A DNA stretch of 64,000 nucleotides from Actinopolymorpha sp. NPDC004070. Its GTDB lineage: Bacteria; Actinomycetota; Actinomycetes; Propionibacteriales; Actinopolymorphaceae. The translations under genes were made by a program, and so were the position numbers. This document shows, piece after piece, positions 53,136-61,609 of this stretch. Every line of letters begins with the position of its first letter. Within the stretch, counting starts at the first letter, position 1. The stretch is from assembly GCF_040610475.1 (NCBI RefSeq), contig NZ_JBEXMJ010000014.1, positions 62,001-126,000 of the forward strand. Direction: 5' to 3'. The notes under the pieces are model-generated. The model saw only the letters and a list, made by a program, of their open reading frames with translations. It was not told the DNA's origin and ran no database searches.

Positions 53136-54134
53136 ATGGTGCCGCGCAGCGCGTCCTTCCCATCGGCTCGGTCTTCCGTAGGCGTCAACACTTCCGGGGA
53201 GTCGTCGGCTCTGCTTCCCCCACGGTTGCGGCCCGGTGACCGCGTGCGGTTCGTGTCCCCCGCCAGTCCACCGAGCCGGGAGGGCGTGGAGCGCGGCGTC
53301 GAGATTCTCACCGGCTGGGGCCTGCGGGTCGAGGTCGCCGAGCACGTCTTCGACCAGGTCGGCTACCTGGCCGGCACCGACGAGGATCGGCTGGCCGACC
53401 TCAACGCGGCCCTGCGCGACCCGGGCGTACGCGCTCTCTTCGCCACCAGGGGCGGCAAGGGTGCCTATCGCATCGCCGGCGACCTCGACTTCGACGCTGC
53501 CAGGCGCGACCCGAAACCGTTGGTCGGGTTCAGCGACGTCACCCATCTGCATCTCGCGTTGTGGCGGCACTGCCGGCTTGCGGGCATGCACGGCCCGTTC
53601 GTCAACTGGTACGACGAGTACACCGGCCCCGACGCTGCGGACGGCCTGCGCCGGGCGCTGATGACCACGGATACCGTGACGGTGCACGCGGACCCGGACG
53701 CACCCACCGCGAAGGTCACGCTCAAGGGAACGGCGTCCGGCTTCCTCCTCGGTGGCAATCTCACCGCGATCTGCACCGAGGTCGGCGCGGGCCTGCCCAG
53801 TCTGGATGGCGCGATCCTGTTCGTGGAGGACCAGAAGGGCACCGGGCTGGGCCAGGTCGACCGGCAGCTCACCCAGCTGCTGAGGTCCGGTTCACTGGAC
53901 GGAGTGCGGGGCGTTGCGGTCGGTCAGTTCCCCGGCTTCGAGCAGGACACCGTGCACGGGTGGACCATCATCGACGTACTCCGTGACCGTCTTGCCAGGC
54001 TGGGCGTTCCGATCCTCGGCGGCATTCCGGTCGGCCACGCGAAACGACTCGACCTTCCTACTCTGCCGCTCGGTCCACGAGCCACGATAGACACCGAGGC
54101 ACGCACCCTGACCATCGAGGCAGGTGTCCGATGA
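53136..54134 (+). CDS. LD-carboxypeptidase (peptidase S66, MccF-like)
   Basis: 332 residues from ATG 53136; the frame also opens with TTG at 53088 but there is no ribosome site for either. Family blocks: LRPGDRVRFVSPASP, TRGGKGAYRIAGDLDFD, PLVGFSDVTHLHLALW (nucleophile Ser), LFVEDQKGTG (Glu) and PILGGIPVGHAKR (His). Ser-Glu-His is the S66 triad. These enzymes cleave LD-bonds in peptidoglycan peptides for recycling, or, in MccF, inactivate microcin C-like peptide antibiotics. It overlaps the oxidoreductase gene by ATGA. Confidence 0.9.
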   Translation: MVPRSASFPSARSSVGVNTSGESSALLPPRLRPGDRVRFVSPASPPSREGVERGVEILTGWGLRVEVAEHVFDQVGYLAGTDEDRLADLNAALRDPGVRALFATRGGKGAYRIAGDLDFDAARRDPKPLVGFSDVTHLHLALWRHCRLAGMHGPFVNWYDEYTGPDAADGLRRALMTTDTVTVHADPDAPTAKVTLKGTASGFLLGGNLTAICTEVGAGLPSLDGAILFVEDQKGTGLGQVDRQLTQLLRSGSLDGVRGVAVGQFPGFEQDTVHGWTIIDVLRDRLARLGVPILGGIPVGHAKRLDLPTLPLGPRATIDTEARTLTIEAGVR

Positions 54135-55288
54135 CCGGCCAGGACATCCTTCGGATCGGAATCGCCGGGGCGGCGCGAGGAGCAGGGTTCGTCGACGGGA
54201 TCCGGGTGGCGGAGTCGGCGGGGACCGCTCGCCTGGGGGCGGTCTACGACCCCGACCCCCCGGCGGCCGAACGCTTCTCCCGCGAGTACGACGTGCCGGC
54301 GCCCTGCACGAGCTTCGAGGAGTTGCTCGAACGCGTCGACGCCGTGGTGCTCTCCTCCCCGCAGCACCACCACACGCCCCAGGCGATCGCCGCGCTCGGT
54401 GCCGGCGTGCACGTGCTGTCGGAGGTACCCGCCGCGGTGAGCCTGTCCCAGAGCGAGGCGCTCGTCGCCGCCGTCCGAGCGAGCACGGCAACGTACGCCA
54501 TGGCGGAGAACCTCTGCTACACCCGCCCCAACCTGATCGTTCGTACGATGGCGCGCTCCGGCGTCTTCGGGGAGCTCTACTACGGCGAGGGTGAGTACCT
54601 CCACGACGTCCGCGACCTGCAGCACACCCCCGGTGGGCAACGCAGTTGGCGGTCGTACTGGCAGACCGGCCGCAACGGCTTCACCTATCCCACGCACAGT
54701 CTCGGCCCGCTGCTGCAGTGGTTCGACGACCGCATCGTCGCCGTCAGCTGTGTGGGCACGGGCAACCACACCGCGCCCGAACACGAGATCGACGACACCG
54801 TGCTCCTGCTCGCCCGCACCCGGCGCGGCGCCCTGCTGCGCGCCCGCCTCGACATGCTGTCCAACCGGCCACACCTGATGGACTACTTCTCGTTGCAGGG
54901 AACCACCGGCGCCTACAAGGCGGCGCGGGCAAACGGACAGGAACCCCGGGTGTACGTGCGCGGGCGCAGCGGCGAGAACACGTGGGATCCGCTTGAGTCC
55001 TGTGCGGCCGACTTCCTGCCCACCCGGTATGCGCACGCACCAACCGAGGCAGGGCACTGGGGCGCCGACGCCTGGCCGATCCTCGACTTCATCGAGACCG
55101 TACGCGAGGGCCACCCACCGCAGGACTCGGTGCCGGTCGACGTCTACGCCGCGCTGAACATGTCCCTCCCCGGGATCGTTTCCGAGACCTCCATCCACCA
55201 GGGCGGAGCCTGGATCGCGGTCCCCGACCCGGCGAGGTTCACCGCCGGCATCGGCACCCAGCCCGGCCGCGAGAGCCCGCTCGCCTGA
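54131..55288 (+). CDS. Gfo/Idh/MocA-family NAD(P)-dependent oxidoreductase
   Basis: 385 residues. N-terminal Rossmann (RIGIAGAARGAGFVDGIRVAE; GxxG variant GAARGAGF), AVVLSSPQHHHTPQAIAALGAG and VHVLSEVPAAVSLSQSEAL with Glu in SEVP in place of EKP. C-terminal substrate domain: YYGEGEYLHDVRDLQHT, GFTYPTHSLGPLLQWF (catalytic His). Acts on sugars or inositols. ATG overlaps the upstream stop as ATGA. Confidence 0.92.
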   Translation: MTGQDILRIGIAGAARGAGFVDGIRVAESAGTARLGAVYDPDPPAAERFSREYDVPAPCTSFEELLERVDAVVLSSPQHHHTPQAIAALGAGVHVLSEVPAAVSLSQSEALVAAVRASTATYAMAENLCYTRPNLIVRTMARSGVFGELYYGEGEYLHDVRDLQHTPGGQRSWRSYWQTGRNGFTYPTHSLGPLLQWFDDRIVAVSCVGTGNHTAPEHEIDDTVLLLARTRRGALLRARLDMLSNRPHLMDYFSLQGTTGAYKAARANGQEPRVYVRGRSGENTWDPLESCAADFLPTRYAHAPTEAGHWGADAWPILDFIETVREGHPPQDSVPVDVYAALNMSLPGIVSETSIHQGGAWIAVPDPARFTAGIGTQPGRESPLA

Positions 55289-55311
55289 CCCCGAACGGCA
55301 CCAGACCCGGC

Positions 55312-55430
55312 TCCCGTAGGAGCCTCGGCGACACCCGTGGCGCGGGACTCGGGCACGAACACCGCGGTGTATCCGATCGCGGCGACGACGATCGGCACGT
55401 TGACCCAGAAGATCGAGTGCCGGCCGAAAC
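55312..55430 (-). pseudogene. Scrap of an EmrB/QacA-type MFS transporter
   Basis: One frame reads GRHSIFWVNVPIVVAAIGYT and AVFVPESRA, the conserved 'W-x-FWINVPxG...VPES' segment at the junction of helices 5-6 of EmrB-type drug exporters. Both sides fall off into unrelated sequence and no start or further helices remain. About 35 residues survive, between the Gfo/Idh/MocA 3' end and the family-5 binding-protein 3' end. Confidence 0.6.
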
Positions 55431-55437
55431 CGCCGCT

Positions 55438-57444
55438 TCAGTCCGGGGAGATGAAGTACTGGTGCGGGTCGGTCGGTCCCGGGGTCGGGTACCACGCACC
55501 CGTGCTGGCGATCATGGACTTCGGGACGTTGTGGAAGTCGTTGCGCACGATGCCGTACCCCGTGGCGGGCAGGACGACCCCGATCAGCGTGAACTCCTCG
55601 GCGGCGATCTGCACAACCTGACGCATGAGTTCGTCCTGTCGCTTCTCGTCGACCGTCGTCCGGATCTCGTCGTAGAGCGTCATCTGGCGACGGATGGGCG
55701 CGGGCGGCTTCTCGCCGGCCTTGCCGCCGCTCTCGTACCACTGCACCCAGGGCACGAAGTGCTCGGTCCCGTGGTGCGGGAAGACCGCACGAGGGTCCAT
55801 CAGGATGTTGAGCCCACCGAAGTCGACGTCGATGGAGGCGTCCGGCAGGTTGGCCTCGGTACGCGTCGCCATCAGGGTGGCGTTCCACACTCGCGGTTCC
55901 GACACGAGCCCGACCTCGCGCCAGTAGCGGCTGACGAAGTCGGCGACGTCGGGAAGTGCCGGACTGTCCCACTGTCCGGTGCACTCGAGCAGGATCGAGA
56001 TGCGGTTTCCGTCGGGACCGAGCCGATAGCCTGATCCGTCGCGCCGGCTGAAGCCCGCGCGGTCGAGGTAGGCGTTCGCCTTCGCCACGTCGTACGCGGT
56101 GTACTGCTTGGCGAGTCGTTCGTTGTAGTACTTCGACTCCCGCCGCGGCGACGTCTGCCATGGTTCGCCCTGGCGCTGGTAGACGGTGTTGATGATCTCC
56201 TGCCGGTTCAGGGCGTACGACAGTCCGATCCGGAAGTCCTTGTTGCGGTAGATCTGCCGCTTCACCGGATCCTTGTGCGTGAGGTTGAGGGTGATCACGG
56301 CGTCGTTGACGAGTTCTGAGGTGAGGTCGAAGAAGTCGTAGTTGCCCTGCTTCCTGCTCCGCGCCAGCACCGGCTTGTTCCGCAGGATGTTGATGTGCCG
56401 GTCCACCTCGCCGAACTCGCCGTTCTGCGTCTTCAGCAGTGCTGCTTCGAGGTTGGCCATGACGTAGTAGTGGATCTCGTCGATGTAGGGAAGCTGCCGT
56501 CCCTCGGTGTCGACCTTCCAGAAGTACGGATTCCGCTTGGCGATGATGCGGTCGAGTCCGTTGCCCAGTGGCGATGTGACCACCCAGGCGCTGAGCACGG
56601 GCAGGTCGGGGTTGGTCGACCAGTCGGCCTGGTTCAGGAACAGCTGCACCCAGTCGTCCAGGCGAGCATTCTTGACCAGCTTCGCGATTCCGTCCGGGTT
56701 GTACTTCCGGTGGAAGCGCTGAAGGTAGTGGCGGGGCTTGCCGATGATCTCGTCGCCGTACCCTCCGGCCAGCACCCGCGGCAGAAGCCCGTGAGGAGTG
56801 TCGTACCGGAAGACGACCGTGTGGTCGTCGATCTTCTCCACCTTCGGCGGCTTGCCGCTGCTCAGCATGTCCGTCGGACGCACCGGTGTCAGCTCGTCGT
56901 TCATGAAGAGGTCGTCGTACCAGAACATGATGTCGTCTGCGGTGAACGGATGACCGTCGGACCACCTCACGCCCTGCCGGAGCCGGAAGACGTACTCCCT
57001 ACCGTCCTTGCCGACGTCGTACGACTCGGCCAGGTCCGGGATGATCCCGCTCCAGTCGCGGTTGTAGCGGAGCAGGCCGTTGTAACGCTGCTGCCGATCC
57101 ATCCACGCGGCATAGTCGCCGCTCACCAGCAACGAGTGCCAGATTCCCCCGTAGGTGCCTACTCGGTCGACCGGCGTGACGACGAGGGGGTTGGACGGCA
57201 GCCGGTCCTTCAGCGGCGGCAGCTTCCCCTGCCTCACCAGCGCGGCCAGCACAGGTGCTTCCTTCTCGGTACGCCCACCGGCCCGGCCGGACCCGTCCGC
57301 CGCGCCGCCGTCTCGCGACCGCGGTTTCTGCGGGTCGGTGGCGAAGAACTGACAGCCCGGCAGGGAGAACGCCGCCCCCGCCGCCACGGCGGTCCGGACG
57401 AAAGCCTTGCGGCTCAACCCTCCTGCTGCCTTCGGATCATCCAT
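55438..57444 (-). CDS. ABC transporter substrate-binding lipoprotein, family 5
   Basis: 668 residues. Signal SRKAFVRTAVAAGAAFSLPGC: the twin-arginine position is Arg-Lys (RK), then a lipobox LPGC with Cys31. Blocks: TYGGIWHSLLV, GVRWSDGHPFTADDIMFWYDD, NPYFWKVDTEGRQLPYIDE, NKDFRIGLSYALNRQEIINT, TSPRRESKYY. The same architecture as the proteins at 922 and 45659; no permease gene nearby. It follows the enolase-superfamily gene by 64 bp on the same strand, probably as an operon for a sugar-acid or oligouronide. Confidence 0.92.
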   Translation of the reverse strand: MDDPKAAGGLSRKAFVRTAVAAGAAFSLPGCQFFATDPQKPRSRDGGAADGSGRAGGRTEKEAPVLAALVRQGKLPPLKDRLPSNPLVVTPVDRVGTYGGIWHSLLVSGDYAAWMDRQQRYNGLLRYNRDWSGIIPDLAESYDVGKDGREYVFRLRQGVRWSDGHPFTADDIMFWYDDLFMNDELTPVRPTDMLSSGKPPKVEKIDDHTVVFRYDTPHGLLPRVLAGGYGDEIIGKPRHYLQRFHRKYNPDGIAKLVKNARLDDWVQLFLNQADWSTNPDLPVLSAWVVTSPLGNGLDRIIAKRNPYFWKVDTEGRQLPYIDEIHYYVMANLEAALLKTQNGEFGEVDRHINILRNKPVLARSRKQGNYDFFDLTSELVNDAVITLNLTHKDPVKRQIYRNKDFRIGLSYALNRQEIINTVYQRQGEPWQTSPRRESKYYNERLAKQYTAYDVAKANAYLDRAGFSRRDGSGYRLGPDGNRISILLECTGQWDSPALPDVADFVSRYWREVGLVSEPRVWNATLMATRTEANLPDASIDVDFGGLNILMDPRAVFPHHGTEHFVPWVQWYESGGKAGEKPPAPIRRQMTLYDEIRTTVDEKRQDELMRQVVQIAAEEFTLIGVVLPATGYGIVRNDFHNVPKSMIASTGAWYPTPGPTDPHQYFISPD

Positions 57445-57508
57445 CGCGTCTGCCCTCCACCGAGTCGATGGTGTGGGTGCAGGCCGAGGTTGACGGCCGG
57501 CCCGTGGG

Positions 57509-58540
57509 TCACATGTCGTGTCCGATGCCGGGAGCAGTCGGGGCCTGGACGTGCCCGTCGGGCCCGACTGCGGCTTCGCGCTGTACCGGGTTGGTGTAGA
57601 TCAGGGACTCGTAGTACGTCGTGTTGGGGATCGCCATGCACAGGTTCCGATTGACGACTCCGCCGCCGTGCACCTCCGCCCGGATCCGGAACGCGTCGGC
57701 CAGGTGGGCGATCCGCATCGCGCCGGTGATCCCGCCCTTGAACGCGGCACTGGTGCGGACGAATGCCGGTGACACCGCGGTGATGAAGTCCGCGGTGTTC
57801 ATGTGTGCGCCGTCGGAGGTTTCCGCCACCAGCAGCGGGATTCTCACCTTCTCCGAAAGGATGCGGTAGGCGGTGATGCTGAACTCACGCATCGGCTCCT
57901 CGTACCAGAGGTATCCCGCGTCGGAGAGGGCGTGACCGAGGTAGAGCGCGTCGGGAAGGTCGAAGCCCGCCGACCCGTCGTACATCAGCGGCACCTCGTC
58001 GCCCACGTGCTCGCGCAGGGCCACGCAGAGCCTGGCGTCCTCACGGGCATCGCCCCAGGCGTGCAGCTTGATCGCCGGGTAGCCGAGCGCGAGGCACTGG
58101 TCGGCGACGTCGAGGTACTCCTCCACCGAGGCGAAGGTGACGGTGCTCGCGTAGGCGGGAATCGACGTGCGGAAGCCGCCGAGCAGTTGGTGGACCGGCA
58201 CTCCCGCGGCCTTGCCCGCAAGGTCCCACAGGGCGACGTCGAGGACGCCGAGGGCGTAGATCGGGAGTTCTTCGATCCGGTCGACCTCCCAGACCCGGTG
58301 CCAGAGGTACTCGCGCAGCAAGGGGTTCTGGCCGACGAGTTCGTCCCGCAGCCGCCGGGCGACGACCTCGGCCACGATGGATCCCCTTCGGGCGTAGGCC
58401 ACACCTTCGACGCCCGAGTCGGTGAGAACGCGGACGACCGCCAGGTTGCCCGGCGACGAACCGGGAATTCCTCTGCGCCAGCGGTAGGTCGGTCCTGGTG
58501 GTGCGTCGACCACATCGACCTTCACGTCGGTTATTCGCAT
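57509..58540 (-). CDS. Mandelate racemase/muconate-lactonizing enzyme (enolase superfamily)
   Basis: 343 residues. Catalytic/ligand residues visible: Lys158-x-His160 (AIKLHAWG), metal ligands Asp188 (MYDGSAGF), Glu214 (LWYEEPM), Glu240 (LVAETSDGAH), and His291 (AEVHGGG). N-terminal capping domain MRITDVKVDVVDAPPGPT. Lys-x-His is a less common base pair than KxK, pointing to an acid-sugar dehydratase or racemase subgroup of unknown substrate. It heads an operon with the family-5 lipoprotein. Confidence 0.9.
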   Translation of the reverse strand: MRITDVKVDVVDAPPGPTYRWRRGIPGSSPGNLAVVRVLTDSGVEGVAYARRGSIVAEVVARRLRDELVGQNPLLREYLWHRVWEVDRIEELPIYALGVLDVALWDLAGKAAGVPVHQLLGGFRTSIPAYASTVTFASVEEYLDVADQCLALGYPAIKLHAWGDAREDARLCVALREHVGDEVPLMYDGSAGFDLPDALYLGHALSDAGYLWYEEPMREFSITAYRILSEKVRIPLLVAETSDGAHMNTADFITAVSPAFVRTSAAFKGGITGAMRIAHLADAFRIRAEVHGGGVVNRNLCMAIPNTTYYESLIYTNPVQREAAVGPDGHVQAPTAPGIGHDM

Positions 58541-58702
58541 GACTCAAAGTAGCTACGCACGTACGTCGTGACCACCGCCGTCGCCGTCCGCCGGCGGCCG
58601 ATCGTGGACGCGGGGCGGTTTTACGTGGCGGCCTGATCGGTAGGTAGTGCATGCCACAGGTCTTCGCCGGAAGGGTGCGCGGAGTACGTCGGGAAGGTAC
58701 GT

Positions 58703-59377
58703 GTGCAGGTGACGCGGTCCAGACGGGTGTCGAACGCGGCCGGCGCATCAGCGCGCCGGGCCGTGCTGGTCGCGACCGCCTGCGGGCTGGTCGCGGCGGC
58801 CGTCGCCGCGCTCGCACTGCCGGCGCCGTACCTTCCCCTGATCGGCTGGGACGTGGGCGCGCTGGCCTTCCTGTTCGTCATCTGGCGACGTGTCGGCCCG
58901 CTCGACGGCCCGGCGACCGCCGCCGACGCGAGCCGGGAGGACCCCACCCGCGCCGTCGCCGATCTGGTGCTGCTCGTGGCCGCGCTGGCCAGCCTGCTCG
59001 CGATCGGCTGGATGATCGTACGAGCGAACGACCGGCAACCGCTCGATGTCGTCCTGCACGTCGGGCTCGGGGTCGCCAGCGTGATCGTCTCGTGGGTGGT
59101 GGTGCACACGATCTTCACGCTTCGGTACGCCCGGCTGTACTACTCGGACGCCCGCGGTGGCGTGGACTTCCACGACAGCGACCCCGATGCCCAACCGCGC
59201 TTCGTCGACTTCGCCTACATCGCCTTCACCGTCGGGATGACCTACCAGGTCTCCGACACCGAGCTGCGCAACTCCGCCTTTCGCGCCCACGTGCTGCGGC
59301 AGGCGCTGATGTCGTACCTCTTCGGCGCGGTCATCCTCGCCCTGCTCATCAACCTGGTCGCCGGCCTGAACCGCTGA
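58703..59377 (+). CDS. DUF1345 membrane protein
   Basis: 224 residues, about five membrane helices (AVLVATACGLVAAAVAALAL, LLLVAALASLLAIGWMIVRA, LMSYLFGAVILALLINLVAG). DUF1345 hallmark: RFVDFAYIAFTVGMTYQVSDTELR, following YYSDARGGVDFHDSDP. Function unknown. GTG 58703 is the assigned start. Divergent from the enolase-superfamily gene, with 162 bp between. Confidence 0.9.
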   Translation: MQVTRSRRVSNAAGASARRAVLVATACGLVAAAVAALALPAPYLPLIGWDVGALAFLFVIWRRVGPLDGPATAADASREDPTRAVADLVLLVAALASLLAIGWMIVRANDRQPLDVVLHVGLGVASVIVSWVVVHTIFTLRYARLYYSDARGGVDFHDSDPDAQPRFVDFAYIAFTVGMTYQVSDTELRNSAFRAHVLRQALMSYLFGAVILALLINLVAGLNR

Positions 59378-59416
59378 CGCCGGCCGGTGGGCTCGGACGC
59401 CGGCCGGCGTGGGGGC

Positions 59417-59773
59417 TCAGTCCCGGACGCGGACCGGCCGGATCTCCACCCCGCCGTGCCGGGTCTGCACTTCCGGCAGCCGGGACGCCAGCTTGATCGC
59501 CTCATCGAGGTCCGAGGCCTCCAGCAGGTAGTAGCCGCCGAGCACCTCCTTGGTCTCCACGAACGGCCCGTCGGTGACCATCAGCCGCCCGGAAGCGTCG
59601 TTGCGCAGGCTGGTCGCCGCGCTCGTCGACTCCAGTTCGTTGCCGCCGAGCAAGCCGGACCCGGCCGCGGCTGCGAACTCGCCGTGCGCCTTCATGTAGT
59701 CCTGCACCTCCTCGGCCGTCAACGCGTCCCACTTCTGCTCGTCGCCGTAGATGAGCACCAGGTACTTCGCCAT
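59417..59773 (-). CDS. YCII-related (DGPF) protein
   Basis: 118 residues. MAKYLVLIYGDEQKWDAL, GGNELESTSAATSLR, VTDGPFVETKEVLGGYYLLE and EVQTRHGGVEIRPV define the DGPF/YCII group. In other actinobacteria it is often next to an ECF sigma factor; none is seen here. Function unknown, possibly a small-molecule dehydrochlorinase-like ferredoxin fold. A 32-codon frame at 59879-59974 (MRHGGEVTSAVLQEV...) and the rest of 59774-59981 are not called. Confidence 0.93.
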   Translation of the reverse strand: MAKYLVLIYGDEQKWDALTAEEVQDYMKAHGEFAAAAGSGLLGGNELESTSAATSLRNDASGRLMVTDGPFVETKEVLGGYYLLEASDLDEAIKLASRLPEVQTRHGGVEIRPVRVRD

Positions 59774-59981
59774 GGCTGATGTCCGTTTCGTGCGGGGGCT
59801 CGGTCGGCCCGTTCGGGTCGGTGACGAACGAGGTGTCCGCCGATCGACACTTTGCCCGCTCCGGCACGATTCGGCACGATGCGGCACGGGGGAGAGGTCA
59901 CCTCCGCGGTGCTTCAGGAGGTGGCCGAGGAGATCACCGCGTCGCCGGTGGACTCGCTGCTGCACCCGCGGTAGAGCCGGG

Positions 59982-60392
59982 TCACGCCGCCTCGTCGGCG
60001 TACTCGGGCTGGACGTGAACGAGATCGGTGAGAAGTTCGCCGAGCAGGTGGACCGGTGGCCGGCCGAACGGCGCGTGTGCCCGCAACGCCTCGGCGAGGT
60101 CGTCGTCACCGTCGGCGGCACCGTCTCGCAGGACGTGCAGAGCGCGGCGGAGGAGGCGTACGTCGTCATGGCGAACCGGCCCGCCGGTGACCAGACCGTC
60201 CTGGACGCGGCGTACGGCATGAAGGGACTGCTGCCCGGCCAGTGGCACGGGGAGGATCAGGAAGTCGTCAGCGTCCTCCCAGGTCGCGAGGGTGTCCAGA
60301 ACGTCCTCGAGCCAGCGCAGGTGACGCGCGAGGGGCTCGGTGTTCGCGATCCGCGACGACTTCGGGGCTGGGGCAAGGACGGTGACGGCCAT
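59982..60392 (-). CDS. Hypothetical protein (136 residues)
   Basis: No family recognised. AVTVLAPAPKSSRIANTEPL, WLEDVLDTLATWEDADDFLI, LPVPLAGQQSLHAVRRVQDG, LLRRALHVLRDGAADGDDDL. Mostly alpha-helical, acidic. GGAGGAAAC at nine bases before ATG 60392 and unbroken GC-rich third-position bias support a real gene. It is preceded by the inverted-repeat element at 60474-60583. Confidence 0.6.
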   Translation of the reverse strand: MAVTVLAPAPKSSRIANTEPLARHLRWLEDVLDTLATWEDADDFLILPVPLAGQQSLHAVRRVQDGLVTGGPVRHDDVRLLRRALHVLRDGAADGDDDLAEALRAHAPFGRPPVHLLGELLTDLVHVQPEYADEAA

Positions 60393-60473
60393 GTCGAGGT
60401 TTCCTCCGTGGACCAGACGGGGCGTGACTGCCATGAGCGCAGTCCGCGGGTGGAACTGTCATTGACTGCTGTG

Positions 60474-60583
60474 GGCGGTGCGATGCCTGCCGGGTGCCGT
60501 CGAGTCCTGAACCGGACGTGAGTGGGAGCCGAAGATGCCGCTGCGCTCGGGGTTGCGAGGGACTCGGCAGGCATCGCACCGCC
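60474..60583. repeat. 19-bp perfect inverted repeat enclosing 72 bp
   Basis: GGCGGTGCGATGCCTGCCG (60474-60492) recurs as its reverse complement at 60565-60583, 19 of 19. The 110-bp element contains no gene. It could be a MITE-like relic (terminal inverted repeats) or a structured leader upstream of the hypothetical gene on the minus strand. Confidence 0.85.
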
Positions 60584-60654
60584 GTCGTTCGAGCAGATTC
60601 GTCGAGGAGCTGGACCTCACCTCCTGGTCGTCTTCAGCCTTACGAGTCGTGCTT

Positions 60655-60972
60655 TCAGCTGTGCTCCGGCATCCGAACCGGGCTGGGCGGGCCTCGCTGC
60701 CGGCCACCCGCGCTACGGGAAACCGCCGAGGACTCGAGCCTTCCGGTGCGGGTGTGACGCTGCCTTCCGCGGAACCGCCGAGGCCGCCGTGGCGGTCGCC
60801 GCGGAGGGCCCAGGCGGCGTACGGGCGGAGGGGGTGGCTCCTCCCAGCACGCCGCCACCAGCTCGTCGAACTCCGCGCGGAGCAGGCCCGGATCGCCGCA
60901 GACCAGATCGAGGAACGCCGCCGCTTCGTCGGCGATGTGCGTACCAGCCACTGTCGCCACCAGCCTTCCCAC
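60655..60972 (-). CDS. Small hypothetical actinobacterial protein
   Basis: 105 residues. The first 50 (LVATVAGTHIADEAAAFLDL, VCGDPGLLRAEFDELVAACW) look like a conserved helical module with a C-x3-P and AEFDELVAACW; the rest is Arg/Pro-rich and may be out-of-frame read-through. A GTG at 60960 with GGGAAGG is the alternative start. It ends 262 bp before the hypothetical gene. Low certainty for the C-terminal half. Confidence 0.5.
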   Translation of the reverse strand: MGRLVATVAGTHIADEAAAFLDLVCGDPGLLRAEFDELVAACWEEPPPPPVRRLGPPRRPPRRPRRFRGRQRHTRTGRLESSAVSRSAGGRQRGPPSPVRMPEHS

Positions 60973-61020
60973 GATGTCCGCTGCGGGTCGTCTCCTGGTC
61001 GGTCGGCGCCGAGGCGCCGC

Positions 61021-61467
61021 TCAGGCGTTGATCTGCTTCTTCTCCGAATCGGTACTGGAGATGGAGATCCTGCGGGGCTTGGCCTTCTCGGCGACGGGAA
61101 TCCGCAGTGTCAGTACGCCGGCTTCGTACGTCGCCTCGAGATGCTCGGTGTCCAACGTGTCACCGAGGAAGAGCTGCCGGGAGAAGACACCGAGCGGGCG
61201 TTCGCAGACCTGCATCTCCACGCCCTCGCCCACCTCGGGCGGGCGGCGTTCGGCGCGGACGGTGAGCACGTTGCGCTCGACGTCGAGTTCGATCGCGTCC
61301 GCGGTGGTACCGGGAAGATCGAACGCGACCACGAAGTGGTCACCGGAGCGGTAAGCGTCCATCGGCATCGGGTTCGGCCGGGACCACGTGCCAGGAGAGT
61401 TGCCTCCGCCGAGAGTCTGCTGGGCGAGTCGGTCCAACTGCCGGAAGGGGTCCGTGCGCATCAACAT
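61021..61467 (-). CDS. Hsp20/alpha-crystallin (Hsp18-type) small heat-shock protein
   Basis: 148 residues. Alpha-crystallin domain about 38-125: [58 protein letters not shown]. The A-x-x-x-n-GVL motif ([11 protein letters not shown]) and C-terminal I-x-I (RRISISS) are present. ATG 61467 is preceded by AGGAGG. It is divergent from the Hsp18-type regulator gene across an inverted repeat. ATP-independent chaperone that holds unfolding proteins. Confidence 0.93.
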   Translation of the reverse strand: MLMRTDPFRQLDRLAQQTLGGGNSPGTWSRPNPMPMDAYRSGDHFVVAFDLPGTTADAIELDVERNVLTVRAERRPPEVGEGVEMQVCERPLGVFSRQLFLGDTLDTEHLEATYEAGVLTLRIPVAEKAKPRRISISSTDSEKKQINA

Positions 61468-61524
61468 CGTCCCCTGCACCTCCTGATCGTCGACTTGGAC
61501 GGGAGTTCGTCAATGCACGAGTAC

Positions 61525-61553
61525 CTTGTAGCATGTCATCGAACCGATGACAA
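61525..61553 (-). promoter_or_regulatory. hsp20 promoter with inverted-repeat operator in the spacer
   Basis: On the minus strand TTGTCA (61553-61548), 17-bp spacer, TACAAG (61530-61525) form a good promoter. The 8-bp perfect inverted repeat TGTCATCG-AAC-CGATGACA (61534-61552) covers the spacer and most of the -35, so a dimeric repressor bound there would block polymerase. No HAIR (CTTGAGT-N7-ACTCAAG) or CIRCE element was seen. Confidence 0.7.
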
Positions 61554-61609
61554 GTAATTCCGTCAGCATCGCGCTGACATTTCGTCCGACCTCCCGGGAG
61601 CGCCGACCG

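Noticed and set aside
59879..59974. Small 31-residue frame MRHGGEVTSAVLQEV...
   Set aside because: Too short to support without a ribosome site or homologue; could be a relic.
61534..61552. Start of the Hsp18-type regulator at ATG 61547
   Set aside because: It falls inside the inverted repeat and has no ribosome site; ATG 61610 has GGGAG eight bases before it.
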